Of a stretch of DNA of 64,000 nucleotides, positions 42,052-51,711 are shown in pieces. The notes under the pieces are model-generated. The model saw nothing but the letters and a program-made list of their open reading frames with translations. It was not told the origin of the DNA and ran no database searches. Made by a program: the position numbers and the translations under genes. The stretch covers positions 124,001-188,000 of the forward strand of contig SCRM01000005.1 in assembly GCA_004298045.1 (NCBI GenBank), written 5' to 3'. The stretch is from Rhodanobacter sp. (GTDB taxonomy: Bacteria; Pseudomonadota; Gammaproteobacteria; Xanthomonadales; Rhodanobacteraceae). The first letter of the stretch is position 1; every line of letters starts with the position of its first letter.

Positions 42052-42540
42052 TCACAGCTCGCGCAGGTACCAGCGGTCGCAGCCGCCGTGGCCGGTGGCG
42101 CCCAACGCGTGGTCGATGCGGGTAAAACCGCTGCGCAGGTACAGCGCTTGCGCGGCATCCATGCCGGTCAGGGTTTCCAGATAGCAACGGCGAAACCCCA
42201 GCGCACGCGCGGTGTCGAGGCAGCGCGCCATCATCGCGGTGCCCGCGCCGATGCCGCGCGCGGCCGGCAGGAAATACATCTTGCGCAGTTCGCAGGTGTC
42301 GGCATCGCCGCCGTCGAGCGGTGCAATGCCGGCGCCACCGACGACGTTGCCGCCCATTTCCAGTACGAAATAAGCGTGCCGCGGCAGCGTGTACGCGGTG
42401 CTCATGGCGTCGACCTCGGCATCGTGAATGGCAAAGCCGGGACCATCGGCGCCGAAGGCGGGCATCACTCGGCGGATAACGGCGGCCACTGCAGCGTTGT
42501 CGCGTGGTTCGATCGGGCGGATCAGGAATGCAGGGGACAT
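42052..42540 (-). CDS. GNAT family N-acetyltransferase
   Basis: This 162-aa protein is a single GNAT domain. The acetyl-CoA pyrophosphate loop is RGIGAGTAM near residue 98, preceded by ELRKMYFLPAA and followed by GFRRCYLETLT and LYLRSGF, the usual motifs A and B. The substrate is unknown. It is divergent from the GST gene, with 64 bp between starts. Confidence 0.85.
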   Translation of the reverse strand: MSPAFLIRPIEPRDNAAVAAVIRRVMPAFGADGPGFAIHDAEVDAMSTAYTLPRHAYFVLEMGGNVVGGAGIAPLDGGDADTCELRKMYFLPAARGIGAGTAMMARCLDTARALGFRRCYLETLTGMDAAQALYLRSGFTRIDHALGATGHGGCDRWYLREL

Positions 42541-42604
42541 GGATCAGGGTAAGGCGGAAAAGACGTCGATATAGTGTGCGCGTTGCCGAACCGGGAGTCA
42601 TGCC

Positions 42605-43240
42605 GTGCTGCTTTACGATGCCATCAGCCCCGCGCCGCGCTGCCTGCGCATGTTCATTCTCGAAAAACAGCTGCACCTGCCGGCAGTGAAGGTGGACGTG
42701 ATGCGCGGCGAGAACCGTGAGGCGGCGTATCTTGCCGCCAACCCGGCCGGCCAGACGCCGGCATTGCGGCTGGACGACGGCACCACGCTGGCCGAGGCGG
42801 TGGCGATTGCCGAGTATCTGGAGGAGCTGCACCCCGAGCCTTCGCTCATCGGTCGCACGCCGGAGGAACGCGCGCAGACGCGCATGTGGTGGCGGCGCGT
42901 CGAGCTCAACGTCACCGAGTTCATCCACAACGCGTTCCACTATGCGGAAGGCCTGCCGCGCTTCACGCCGCGTATTCCGGTGGCGCCGGAGGCGGCGCAA
43001 GGGTTGAAGCGCATCGCGCAGGATCGTGTCGCCTGGCTGGACCGGATGTTCGGCGATGGCCCGTACCTGTGCGGCGAGCGCTTCACGGCTGCCGACATCT
43101 GGCTTTACGTGTGGCTGGATTTCGGCGCCGGCGTGCAGCAGCCGTTCGATCGCCGCCTGCCGAAAATCGGCCCGTGGTTCGAGCGCATCGCCGCGCGGCC
43201 GACGGCGGCCGCCAGCCGCAACCTGCTGGCCACGTCGTGA
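42605..43240 (+). CDS. Glutathione S-transferase family protein
   Basis: The 211-aa protein has an N-terminal thioredoxin-like domain (MLLYDAISPAPRCLRMFILE; NPAGQTPALRLDDGTTLAEA with the cis-Pro and glutathione-binding region) and an all-alpha C-terminal domain (YLCGERFTAADIWLYVWLD). The start is GTG. A Ser-Pro-Ala-Pro-Arg stretch stands at the usual active-site Ser/Cys position. Its stop overlaps the Nudix ATG by one base. The physiological substrate is not clear. Confidence 0.88.
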   Translation: MLLYDAISPAPRCLRMFILEKQLHLPAVKVDVMRGENREAAYLAANPAGQTPALRLDDGTTLAEAVAIAEYLEELHPEPSLIGRTPEERAQTRMWWRRVELNVTEFIHNAFHYAEGLPRFTPRIPVAPEAAQGLKRIAQDRVAWLDRMFGDGPYLCGERFTAADIWLYVWLDFGAGVQQPFDRRLPKIGPWFERIAARPTAAASRNLLATS

Positions 43241-43725
43241 TGGCGGGCGAGGTGCGGCGCAGCTTGCCGGTGCGCTGCGGCATGGTTGCCGTCGTGGCGC
43301 TGCGTGCCGCCGGCGACGCCACGCGCATGCTGGTCGCGCAACGCGCCAGTCCGCACCTGCACGGCGTGTGGAGCTACATCGCCGGCCACGTCGACGCCGG
43401 CGAAACCGGCGCGCAGGCGGCGCTACGCGAGCTGCGCGAAGAGACCGGGCTGGTGCCCGATGCGTTCTACGCCACCTCGTTTTGCGAAACCTTCTACGCC
43501 GCCGAGGCGGACGCCATCGAGGTGGTGCCGGCGTTCGTTGCCCACATTGCCGAAGGCGCCAAGGTGGTGCTTAACGCCGAGCATGCGGCGTACCGCTGGG
43601 TGCCGCCGGCAAAGGCTGCCGCGTTGCTGCCGTTTGGCAGTCAGCGCGAGCTGTTGGCGCACGTGCAACGCGAGTTCATCGCGCGTGCGCCGTCGCCGTT
43701 TCTGCGCATCACGCTTCCCCGCTGA
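43240..43725 (+). CDS. Nudix hydrolase
   Basis: The 161-aa protein carries a perfect Nudix box (GX5EX7REUXEEXGU) at about residues 49-71: GHVDAGE, then RELREETGL. It should hydrolyse a nucleoside diphosphate-linked compound using Mg2+. The remainder is a plain Nudix fold ending in VQREFIARAPSPFLRITLPR. It is coupled to the GST gene, and its 3' end overlaps the convergent HMG-CoA lyase gene by 17 bp. The substrate cannot be predicted. Confidence 0.9.
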   Translation: MAGEVRRSLPVRCGMVAVVALRAAGDATRMLVAQRASPHLHGVWSYIAGHVDAGETGAQAALRELREETGLVPDAFYATSFCETFYAAEADAIEVVPAFVAHIAEGAKVVLNAEHAAYRWVPPAKAAALLPFGSQRELLAHVQREFIARAPSPFLRITLPR

Positions 43726-44632
43726 CCGCCTGCGGGCCGCTGCGCGCACGGTTGACCAGGCTTGCGGTCGGCTTGTGCAACTGGCCGGCGAGCCAGGCGC
43801 CGGTGGCAATCAGAAGCTCCAGATTGACGCCGGTGTGCATGCCCAGGCCATCGAGCATGTACACCACGTCCTCGCTCGCCACGTTGCCGGTGGCGCCCTT
43901 GGCATACGGGCAGCCGCCGGTGCCGGATACCGAACTGTCGATGACCCGCACGCCTTCGTCGAGGCAGGCAAGGATATTCGCCAACGCCTGCCCGTAGGTG
44001 TTGTGGAAATGCACGGCAAGCGCCGTCATCGGCACTTCCCCGGCAACCGCGTGCAGCATCGCGCGTGCCTTCGCCGGCGTGCCGACGCCAATCGTGTCGC
44101 CGAGCGAAATCTCGTGGCAGCCGAGCTCGTGCAGGCGGCGCGCGACGCGCACCACGTCACTGACCGGCACCTCGCCCTGGTACGGGCAGCCGAGCACGGT
44201 GGAAACGTAGCCGCGCACGGCGATGCCGTCGGCTTTCGCACGGTCCAGCACCGGCAGGAAACGCTCAATCGATTCGTCAATCGAGGCGTTGATGTTTTTG
44301 CGGTTGAACGCCTCGCTGGCGGCGGTGAACACCGCGATCTCGCTGGCGCCGGCCTTGCGTGCGCGCTGGTAGCCGGTGAGGTTGGGTACCAGTACCGGGT
44401 AGCTCACGCCCGGCACCTTGCGGATGCCGGCGAGCACCTCGGCCGCGTCGGCCAGTTGCGGCACCCACTTCGGGCTGACGAAACTGGTTGCCTCGATGGT
44501 CTTCAAGCCGGTGGCGGACAGCCGGTCGATCAGCGCGATCTTGGTCGGCGTCGGCAGCATGGTCTTTTCGTTCTGCAGCCCGTCCCGGGCGCCGACCTCG
44601 ACGATGCGCACGAATGAATCAGTGGTGGTCAT
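43709..44632 (-). CDS. mvaB: Hydroxymethylglutaryl-CoA lyase
   Basis: The 307-aa TIM-barrel enzyme splits HMG-CoA into acetoacetate and acetyl-CoA, the last leucine-degradation step. VEVGARDGLQNEKTML near residue 12, SPKWVPQLAD, HFHNTYGQAL (metal His) and the signature SGTGGCPYAKGATGNVA with the catalytic Cys near 255 are intact. ATG 44632 gives MTTTDSFVRIVEVG. It is the last gene of the leucine/isovalerate catabolic group on this strand. Confidence 0.95.
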   Translation of the reverse strand: MTTTDSFVRIVEVGARDGLQNEKTMLPTPTKIALIDRLSATGLKTIEATSFVSPKWVPQLADAAEVLAGIRKVPGVSYPVLVPNLTGYQRARKAGASEIAVFTAASEAFNRKNINASIDESIERFLPVLDRAKADGIAVRGYVSTVLGCPYQGEVPVSDVVRVARRLHELGCHEISLGDTIGVGTPAKARAMLHAVAGEVPMTALAVHFHNTYGQALANILACLDEGVRVIDSSVSGTGGCPYAKGATGNVASEDVVYMLDGLGMHTGVNLELLIATGAWLAGQLHKPTASLVNRARSGPQAVSGEA

Positions 44633-44758
44633 GGTTACTCCAGCATGGGCCGTTCGGGCCATCGCGATGCCAAGCGCGGCGTCGGCGCGCCTCGCCGCCC
44701 CTATCGGCCAGCGTGGCGCGCGCGCCGTCTTGCGCGTGTGAGAAAAGCGGGGCGCGGG

Positions 44759-46747
44759 TTATTCGGCGAAGCGCACCAGCACGGCATCGGCGTCGACGAA
44801 ATCCCCCTGTGCGGCGGAGATGGTTTCGACCCTGCCGGCGCGCGGCGCTTTCAGCGCCAGTTCCATTTTCATCGCCTCCATCACCAGGAGCTCCTGACCC
44901 TGCTCGACCTCGTCGCCGGTTCTGGCCTTGACCAGCACGATGCGCCCGGGCATCGGCGCCAGCACCTGATTGCCGCCGGCGGCGTCTTCCGCCTGCCATG
45001 CGTAGGCCGGCACGCGGTCGAGGTGCCAGCGTTGGCCGCCGGCGTCGTGCAGCAGCACGCGGCGGGCGTCGGCACGCAACGCGAAACGCTCGGCCTCGCC
45101 GTCGAAACGCGCGCCGAGCGTGCCGTCACCGAGCCGCGCGCCGCGGACTTCGCAGCCGGCTTCACCGAGTTTGAGCGCGTAGTCGCCGGCGTGGCCCCAG
45201 GCCTCGATCTCGAAGCGCGCCTCGCCGCGCGCCAGCGCGATCACGCGCTTGCCGTTGCGGCCAATGCGCCACGCATCGCTCGTGGCCCACGGCGAGTGCG
45301 GATCGGAGGTGGTCGTGCGCGGGTTCGCTTCGTCGGCCAGCAGCGCCGCGGTGGCGGCGGCGAACAGGGTGCGCGTGTCGGGCTCATGGGCGCCCACGAC
45401 GAACTCGTCCAGGTGGCGATCCAGATAACCGCTGTCGATGCGCGCCTCGACGATGGCCGGGTGGCGCACCAGGCGTTCGAGGAACGCAATGTTCGACTTC
45501 GGGCCTTCGACCTCGCACTCGGCCAGCGCCTGGCGCATGCGAGTGAGCGCGCGCGGGCGATCCTCGTCCCAGACGATCAGCTTGGCGATCATCGGATCGT
45601 AGAAGATCGTCACCGTGTCGCCCTGGGTCACGCCGCCGTCGATGCGTACGTAGGCGCCGGTGGCCGGCAAGTGCAGCGTGTGCAGCTTGCCGGAGCCGGG
45701 CAGGAAGTTCTTTTCCGGATCTTCGGCGTAGAGGCGCACCTCGATCGCGTGGCCGTGCGAGACGATCTGCTCCTGCGTCAACGGCAGCGGCTCGCCGTTG
45801 GCAACGCGCAACTGCCATTCCACGAGATCGACGCCGTGGGTGAGCTCGGTGACCGGGTGCTCGACCTGCAGGCGCGTGTTCATTTCCATGAAATGGAAAT
45901 CGCCCTGCTGGCCGACGATGAATTCCACCGTGCCGGCGCCGACGTAGTTCACCGCGCGCGCCGCCGCCACCGCTGCTTCGCCCATGGCCTTGCGGCGCTC
46001 CGGGGTCAGGAACGGCGAGGGGGTCTCCTCCAGCACCTTCTGGTAGCGCCGCTGCGAGGAACACTCGCGCTCGCCCAGGTGGATCACGTGGCCGTGGCGG
46101 TCGCCGAAAATCTGGAACTCGATGTGGCGCGGGTGCTCGACGTAGCGTTCGAGCAGCATCGAGGCATCGCCGAATGCGGCCTTGGCGACGCGCTGCGCCG
46201 TGGCGAGCGCCTCGGGAAACTCCGCATCCGAGCGCACGATCTGCATGCCCTTGCCGCCGCCGCCGGCCGAGGGCTTGATGATCAGCGGGTAGCCGACCTC
46301 GTGTGCACGTTCGGCGAGATGGGCGTTGTCCTGGTTGTCGCCGTCGTAGCCCGGCACCAGCGGTACCGCATGCTTCGCCATGAGGTGCTTGGCCGCCGCC
46401 TTCGAGCCCATCGCCTCGATGCTTTCCGGATCGGGACCGATGAACACGATGCCGGCGGCGACGCAGGCGCGGGCGAACGCAGTGTTTTCCGAGAGAAAAC
46501 CGTAGCCGGGGTGGATCGCCTGCGCGCCGCTTTTCTTCGCCGCGTCGATGATGGCGTCGATGCGCAGATACGACTCCGCCGGCGGCGAGCCGCCGATCGG
46601 CCATGCTTCATCGGCCAGGCGCACGTGCTGGGCGTCGCGATCGGCTTCGGAATACACCGCGATGCTGCGAATGCCGAGCCACCGGCAGGTACGCATCACG
46701 CGGCAGGCGATTTCGCCGCGATTGGCGATCAACACGCGTTCGAACAT
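44759..46747 (-). CDS. liuD: Methylcrotonyl-CoA carboxylase biotin-containing alpha subunit
   Basis: The 662-aa protein has biotin carboxylase (MFERVLIANRGEIACRVMR; KPSAGGGGKGMQIV near 161; MEMNTRLQVEHPVTEL) in about 1-445, the BT domain, and a C-terminal biotinyl domain with the acceptor lysine in VMEAMKMEL near residue 629. With the beta subunit at 48204-49811 it carboxylates 3-methylcrotonyl-CoA. The upstream in-frame codons add only seven residues and are not conserved. Propionyl-CoA carboxylase is less likely given the neighbours. Confidence 0.9.
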   Translation of the reverse strand: MFERVLIANRGEIACRVMRTCRWLGIRSIAVYSEADRDAQHVRLADEAWPIGGSPPAESYLRIDAIIDAAKKSGAQAIHPGYGFLSENTAFARACVAAGIVFIGPDPESIEAMGSKAAAKHLMAKHAVPLVPGYDGDNQDNAHLAERAHEVGYPLIIKPSAGGGGKGMQIVRSDAEFPEALATAQRVAKAAFGDASMLLERYVEHPRHIEFQIFGDRHGHVIHLGERECSSQRRYQKVLEETPSPFLTPERRKAMGEAAVAAARAVNYVGAGTVEFIVGQQGDFHFMEMNTRLQVEHPVTELTHGVDLVEWQLRVANGEPLPLTQEQIVSHGHAIEVRLYAEDPEKNFLPGSGKLHTLHLPATGAYVRIDGGVTQGDTVTIFYDPMIAKLIVWDEDRPRALTRMRQALAECEVEGPKSNIAFLERLVRHPAIVEARIDSGYLDRHLDEFVVGAHEPDTRTLFAAATAALLADEANPRTTTSDPHSPWATSDAWRIGRNGKRVIALARGEARFEIEAWGHAGDYALKLGEAGCEVRGARLGDGTLGARFDGEAERFALRADARRVLLHDAGGQRWHLDRVPAYAWQAEDAAGGNQVLAPMPGRIVLVKARTGDEVEQGQELLVMEAMKMELALKAPRAGRVETISAAQGDFVDADAVLVRFAE

Positions 46748-46837
46748 GCAGGGCTCCCGGCATCGCACCGCGCCGCGGTGAAACCGGAAAAGTTAGCAGA
46801 TTGCGCCTGCTTAGCCGATGCGCAGCGCAGCAAACAC

Positions 46838-47368
46838 CTACTCGCCTTCCCAGTAGTCGCAGGTGTCTACCGTCCGTCCGATGTGGCGGAATCGCGCCGG
46901 TGCTTCACCCATGTCCGGTGGGTTGTCGACGAAGGCACCGAACTTGCCTGAGTCGGGGTATTCGCAGATTTCCGTCGGCGCGATGGTGCTGATCGCGAGG
47001 TAGCGCATCTCCGTGGCGCCGGTGTTGATGATCTGGTGCGCGGTTTCCGGTCCGCCAGCAGGGCAGGCGATCACGTCGCCGGCACGCAGCGGGTAGCGCG
47101 CCGCGCCGTAGCGGAGCTCGCCCGTGCCTTCGAGGACGAAGAACATTTCCTCCTCTGCGCGATGGCTGTGGAACGGGCAGGCGCGTTTGCCTGGTGCCAC
47201 CACGGTGAGGTTGTAGCCGAGCTGGTGCGCACCGATGCGGCTGGCGACCTCGCCCCAGCGCAGGTCGTAGCGCCCGGCGGTGGCACCTTGCGGCAAGCCG
47301 GCGGGAATCGGCGCGTCGGCAGCGGATTGCACCACCACGTCGGCGAGGTTGATGAGCGGCTTGGTCAT
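46838..47368 (-). CDS. Cupin domain protein
   Basis: The 176-aa protein contains one cupin barrel with metal ligands in PFHSHRAEEEMFFVLEGTGEL (split here by description: His-x-His near 75-77 and Glu near 81) and the second motif around GGPETAHQIINTG. The function is unknown. It lies between the hydratase gene (23 bp after its stop) and the MCC alpha gene (90 bp before it), so it is probably part of the leucine catabolic transcript. ATG 47368 is preferred; an in-frame ATG five codons upstream is possible. Confidence 0.78.
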   Translation of the reverse strand: MTKPLINLADVVVQSAADAPIPAGLPQGATAGRYDLRWGEVASRIGAHQLGYNLTVVAPGKRACPFHSHRAEEEMFFVLEGTGELRYGAARYPLRAGDVIACPAGGPETAHQIINTGATEMRYLAISTIAPTEICEYPDSGKFGAFVDNPPDMGEAPARFRHIGRTVDTCDYWEGE

Positions 47369-47391
47369 AGCCTGTGGCCCCATGGTCGTGG

Positions 47392-48183
47392 TCAGCGGGC
47401 AACCCAGGACGGCGCGCGCTTGTCGAGAAACGCCTTGATGCCATGCTGGCCCTCGGGCGACACGCGCAGGCGCGCGATGAGCTGGGCGTTTTCCGTGTCG
47501 ACGCGTTCGGCCTCGGCCACCGTGTTGCCGGCTACGCGCAAGGCCAGAGCCTTGGCTTCGCGCTGGGCAATGGGGCCGGCCTTGGCCAGAAAATGCAGCT
47601 GGCGGTCGAGCGCCTCGTCCAGCGCATTGCCGGCCACCACGCTGTGCAGCAGGCCAATGCGTTGCGCCTCGGCGGCGTCGAACACCTCGCCACTGACGAA
47701 CAGCCGGCGCGCCTGGCGCAGGCCGATGGCGGCGATGACGTAGGGTGCGATGGTGGCCGGCACCAGACCGAGCTTTACCTCGGACAAGGCGAACTTCGTG
47801 CCTTCGACGCCAATCGCGATGTCGCAGCACGCCACCAGCCCCACGCCGCCGCCATAGGCCGCGCCGTTGACGCGCGCGATGGTCGGCTTGGAGAGGAACT
47901 GCAGTGTGCGCAGCAGCCTGGCAAGACGCAGCGCGTCCGCCTGGTTTTCCGCCTCGCTCGCGGCCGCCATGCCGCGCATCCAGTTGAGGTCGGCGCCGGC
48001 GGAAAAACAGCTCCCGTTGCCGGTCAGGACCACCAAGCGCACGGTGGGATCGGTGTCGGCGGCGACCAGCGCCGCAGTGAGCTCGGCGATCAGCGCATCG
48101 TCGAACGCGTTGTGCACCTGCGGGCGGTCCATTGTCAGCGTGCGCACGCCGGCGTGGTTGGTGATGACGATTGCAGCGCTCAT
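47392..48183 (-). CDS. liuC: Enoyl-CoA hydratase, probable methylglutaconyl-CoA hydratase
   Basis: The 263-aa crotonase has the oxyanion-hole segment CFSAGADLNWMRGM near residue 62 and the second loop NGAAYGGGVGLVACCDIAI near 105, then FALSEVKLGLVPATI. SAGADLNWMR is typical of LiuC-type methylglutaconyl-CoA hydratases, and the place between the two MCC subunit genes supports that. ATG 48183; the upstream open frame is antisense-like. It follows the MCC beta gene by 20 bp. Confidence 0.88.
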   Translation of the reverse strand: MSAAIVITNHAGVRTLTMDRPQVHNAFDDALIAELTAALVAADTDPTVRLVVLTGNGSCFSAGADLNWMRGMAAASEAENQADALRLARLLRTLQFLSKPTIARVNGAAYGGGVGLVACCDIAIGVEGTKFALSEVKLGLVPATIAPYVIAAIGLRQARRLFVSGEVFDAAEAQRIGLLHSVVAGNALDEALDRQLHFLAKAGPIAQREAKALALRVAGNTVAEAERVDTENAQLIARLRVSPEGQHGIKAFLDKRAPSWVAR

Positions 48184-48203
48184 GGCATCTCCGAAAGCAA
48201 GGA

Positions 48204-49811
48204 TTACATGCGAAACACGCCGTAGCGCGGCGCTTCGATGGGAGCGTTCATCGCGGCCGAGATCGCCAACCCGAGCACGCGTCGGGTGTCGGCCGGGTCG
48301 ATGATGCCGTCGTCCCACAGCCGGGCACTGGCGTAGTACGGGTTGCCTTGGCGCTCGTACTGCTCGCGGATCGGCGCCTTGAACGCGGCTTCTTCATCCT
48401 TCGACCAAGTGCTGCCGCGTGCCTCGATGCCGTCGCGTTTGACCGTGGCCAGCACGCTGGCAGCTTGTTCGCCGCCCATCACGCTGATGCGCGCGTTCGG
48501 CCACATCCACAGGAAGCGCGCGCCATAGGCGCGGCCGCACATCGCGTAGTTGCCGGCGCCGAAGCTGCCGCCGATCACCACGGTGAACTTCGGCACGCTG
48601 GCACACGCGACTGCAGTGACCATCTTCGCGCCGTCTTTCGCGATCCCGGCCTGCTCGTATTTCTTGCCGACCATGAAGCCGGTGATGTTCTGCAGGAACA
48701 CCAGCGGCACGTTGCGCTGGTTGCACAGCTCGATGAAGTGCGCGCCCTTGAGCGCGCTCTCCGAAAACAGGATGCCGTTGTTGGCAATGATGCCCACCGG
48801 GTAGCCGTGGATGTGCGCAAAGCCGGTGACCAGGGTCTTGCCGTAGCGCGCCTTGAACTCGTGGAATTCCGAGCCGTCGACAATGCGCGCGATCACCTCG
48901 TGGATGTCGAACGGACGCCGGGTGTCTTCGGGGATCACGCCGTACAACTCTTCCGCCGGGTATTTCGGCGGCACCGGTTCGGCCAGTGCCAGCGGCATCG
49001 GCTTGCCGCGGTTGAGGCTGGCGACGATGTCGCGCGCGATCGACAGCGCGTGCGCGTCGTTCTCCGCGAAGTGGTCGGCCACGCCGGAGATGGACGTGTG
49101 CACGTCGGCCCCGCCGAGCGTTTCCGCATCCACCACTTCGCCGGTCGCGGCCTTCACCAGCGGCGGGCCACCGAGGAAAATCGTGCCTTCGTGCTTGACG
49201 ATGATGGTCTCGTCGCACATCGCCGGCACGTAGGCGCCGCCGGCGGTGCAACTGCCCATCACCACCGCAATCTGCGGGATGCCGAGGCCGCTCATGCGCG
49301 CCTGGTTGTAGAAGATGCGGCCGAAGTGTTCTTTGTCGGGAAACACCTCGTCCTGCAGCGGCAGGAACGCGCCACCCGAATCGACCAGATAGATGCACGG
49401 CAGGCGGTTCTCCAGGGCGACTTCCTGGGCCCGCAAATGCTTTTTCACCGTGATCGGGAAATACGTGCCGCCTTTCACCGTGGCGTCGTTCGCCACCACC
49501 ATGACCTCGCCGCCGTGCACGCGACCGATGCCAGCAATCAGACCGGCAGCGGGCGCGGCATCGTCGTACATGCCGTGGGCGGCGAGCGGGGACAATTCGA
49601 GGAACGGTGAGCCCGGATCGAGCAAGGCGCGGATGCGCTCGCGCGGCAAGAGCTTGCCGCGGGCAAGGTGTTTGGCGCGCGCCTTCTCGCCGCCGCCTTG
49701 CGCGGTGTGTGCCAGCTCGCGGCGCAGCTCCTCCGTCAATGCGCGCAAGTGCGCGCTGCCGGCCTGAAACTCGGAGGAGCGCGGATCGATCCGCGAGACG
49801 ATGACACTCAT
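48204..49811 (-). CDS. liuB: Methylcrotonyl-CoA carboxylase carboxyltransferase beta subunit
   Basis: The 535-aa carboxyltransferase shows the two crotonase-like halves of the family. [34 protein letters not shown] and [14 protein letters not shown] belong to the N half, and [18 protein letters not shown] and [19 protein letters not shown] to the C half. The GGAFLPLQ and GFMVGKKYE forms are those of MCC beta rather than propionyl-CoA carboxylase. It is first in the gene group; no isovaleryl-CoA dehydrogenase precedes it in this window. Confidence 0.92.
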   Translation of the reverse strand: MSVIVSRIDPRSSEFQAGSAHLRALTEELRRELAHTAQGGGEKARAKHLARGKLLPRERIRALLDPGSPFLELSPLAAHGMYDDAAPAAGLIAGIGRVHGGEVMVVANDATVKGGTYFPITVKKHLRAQEVALENRLPCIYLVDSGGAFLPLQDEVFPDKEHFGRIFYNQARMSGLGIPQIAVVMGSCTAGGAYVPAMCDETIIVKHEGTIFLGGPPLVKAATGEVVDAETLGGADVHTSISGVADHFAENDAHALSIARDIVASLNRGKPMPLALAEPVPPKYPAEELYGVIPEDTRRPFDIHEVIARIVDGSEFHEFKARYGKTLVTGFAHIHGYPVGIIANNGILFSESALKGAHFIELCNQRNVPLVFLQNITGFMVGKKYEQAGIAKDGAKMVTAVACASVPKFTVVIGGSFGAGNYAMCGRAYGARFLWMWPNARISVMGGEQAASVLATVKRDGIEARGSTWSKDEEAAFKAPIREQYERQGNPYYASARLWDDGIIDPADTRRVLGLAISAAMNAPIEAPRYGVFRM

Positions 49812-49894
49812 GGCAGGCGCCCGTCGCAATGAAACCCGGGATGATAGCCGCTGGTCTCGAACAACGAATGTTGCACCTGCGAACGCCAGACAAA

Positions 49895-49920
49895 AAAACG
49901 GCCGCGAATGCGGCCGTTTT
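49895..49920. terminator. Strong stem-loop between MCC beta and the small lipoprotein gene
   Basis: AAAACGGCCGC and GCGGCCGTTTT form an 11-bp stem with a GAAT loop. On the minus strand it follows the lipoprotein stop by about 20 bp with a U-run, so it ends that transcript before the liu genes. Confidence 0.85.
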
Positions 49921-49940
49921 CTCGTAACCACCGAAATGGA

Positions 49941-50228
49941 TTACTTGGCGTCGCCAGCCGGAGCAGCAGCGGTCGAGGCAGCAGCCGGAGCAGCAGCTTC
50001 GGGAGCAGCAGCGGCGGTCGAAGCCGGAGCAGCAGCCGGAGCAGCAGCTTCAGGGGCAGCAGCCGGAGCGGCGGCCGTCGAAGCGGCAGCCTGCTGAGCC
50101 TGATCAGCGGTCTGCTGAGTCTGGTCAGCTGCCTGCTGGGCGTTCTGCGCGGAATCCTGCGCGCCGTTGCTGCAAGCCGCCAGCAGCGCGACGAGCGCGG
50201 AGGCGAGTAGGGTACGCGTAAACTTCAT
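49941..50228 (-). CDS. Small Gln/Ala/Pro-rich lipoprotein
   Basis: The 95-aa protein has a lipoprotein signal (MKFTRTLLASALVALLAACSNG, lipid Cys near 19). Then comes a Gln/Asp/Ala segment (AQNAQQAADQTQQTADQAQQ) that may form a coiled coil, and a C-terminal run of PEAAAPAAAP-like repeats. GGAG lies upstream of ATG 50228. The composition recalls Lpp-like or entericidin-like small lipoproteins, but I do not recognise a family. Repeat DNA in the second half suggests its length can vary. Confidence 0.7.
   Translation of the reverse strand: MKFTRTLLASALVALLAACSNGAQDSAQNAQQAADQTQQTADQAQQAAASTAAAPAAAPEAAAPAAAPASTAAAAPEAAAPAAASTAAAPAGDAK
49960..50095 (-). repeat. GC-rich imperfect tandem repeats within the lipoprotein gene
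   Basis: Units of GCAGCAGC with GGAG or TTCGG linkers recur and encode the A/P/E repeats. The units are imperfect and in frame. Confidence 0.65.
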
Positions 50229-50378
50229 GGTAAATCTCCTATGCCGTGGAATGCCGTGGTATGGCCGCGTATTAATAGCGCTTTCGCACTGTCGGCGCCA
50301 TATCTTTCGGCGGAAAACTTCAGAATTCGTTGATGGGCGGTTCAACCAGCTTTCAGTGTGACCGGTATTTGCCGGCCG

Positions 50379-51560
50379 TCAAGCCAGCTCGACCGCGACC
50401 GCCGTGGCCTCGCCGCCGCCGATGCACAGGCTCGCCACGCCGCGTTTTGCGCCGCGCAGCTTCATCGCGTTGAGCAGGGTCACCACCAGGCGTGCGCCGC
50501 TGCAGCCGATCGGGTGACCCAAGGCGCAGGCGCCACCGTTGACGTTGACCTTGGCGTGCGGAATGTCCAACTCGGTCATCGCCGCCATCGTCACCACCGC
50601 GAAGGCTTCGTTGATCTCGAACAGGTCGACGTCGCCGACTTTCCAGCCAGCCTTGGCCAGCACCTTCTGGATCGCACCGACCGGCGCCGTGGTGAACCAC
50701 TGCGGCTCCTGCGAGTGGGTGGCATGGGCCACGATGCGGGCCAGCGGATGGATGCCGCGTGCCTTGGCATCGTCGGCGGACAGCAGGATTACCGCGGCCG
50801 CGCCGTCGGAGATGCTCGACGAGCTGGCGGCGGTGATCGTGCCGTTTTCCTTGCGGAAAGCCGGTTTGAGCGCCGGGATCTTGTCGATGTGCGAACGCCC
50901 CGGCTGCTCGTCGGTGTCGACCACGACATCGCCTTTGCGGCCGGCAACGGTCACCGGCACGATCTCGTCGGCGAACGCGCCCGAGGCCTGCGCGGCGGTT
51001 GCCCGCTTGACCGACTCGATCGCAAACGCGTCTTGCGCCTCGCGCGTGAAATGGTACTTGTCGGCGCACTGCTCGCCGAACACGCCCATCGCCTTGCCGT
51101 CATAGGGGTTGGTCAGCCCGTCCCAGGCCATGTGGTCGACCAGCTTGCCGTCGCCATAGCGCAGGCCGGTGCGCGCCTGCACCATGTGCGGTGCATTGGT
51201 CATCGACTCCATGCCGCCGGCGACGACGATGCTGGCCGAGCCGGCCTTGATGAGGTCGTGGCCGAGCATGATCGCCTTCATGCCCGAACCGCACACCTTG
51301 TTGATGGTGGTGCTGCCGACACTCGGCGGCAGCCCGGCGCCAAGCGAGGCCTGGCGTGCCGGCGCCTGGCCGAGGTTGGCCGGTAACACGCAACCCATGA
51401 TGACTTCACTGACGTCGGCCGGTGCAATGCCGGATTGCTCAAGCGCGGCATGGATGGCGGTAGCCCCCAGTTTGGGCGTCGGCACGCCGGTGAACTGGCC
51501 GAGGAAAGAGCCGATGGCGGTGCGTTTTGCACCGGCGATGACAACGCTGATATCCGACAT
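50379..51560 (-). CDS. atoB: Acetyl-CoA C-acetyltransferase (thiolase)
   Basis: The 393-aa thiolase has the nucleophilic Cys in INKVCGSGMKA near residue 89, the NEAFAVV His motif near 346, the GGACALGHPIGCSG loop and the C-terminal CIGGGEATA Cys. Length and order fit biosynthetic or degradative acetoacetyl-CoA thiolases (AtoB/PhaA). GGAG lies 10 nt before ATG 51560. It can cleave acetoacetyl-CoA produced from leucine via HMG-CoA lyase. It is divergent from the autotransporter gene. Confidence 0.93.
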   Translation of the reverse strand: MSDISVVIAGAKRTAIGSFLGQFTGVPTPKLGATAIHAALEQSGIAPADVSEVIMGCVLPANLGQAPARQASLGAGLPPSVGSTTINKVCGSGMKAIMLGHDLIKAGSASIVVAGGMESMTNAPHMVQARTGLRYGDGKLVDHMAWDGLTNPYDGKAMGVFGEQCADKYHFTREAQDAFAIESVKRATAAQASGAFADEIVPVTVAGRKGDVVVDTDEQPGRSHIDKIPALKPAFRKENGTITAASSSSISDGAAAVILLSADDAKARGIHPLARIVAHATHSQEPQWFTTAPVGAIQKVLAKAGWKVGDVDLFEINEAFAVVTMAAMTELDIPHAKVNVNGGACALGHPIGCSGARLVVTLLNAMKLRGAKRGVASLCIGGGEATAVAVELA

Positions 51561-51711
51561 GGGAGTCTCCGCTTGACGCTGGGAATTTTCGAGTGGCGCG
51601 ACGCGCCGATCCACCCGGGATTATCGCAGGGCGCAACCGTGACCGGCAAACCGCACGCCGTGCAACGGACAGTGCCGCCGGCGTTCGATGGCTTGTGGCA
51701 CACTCCGCGCG

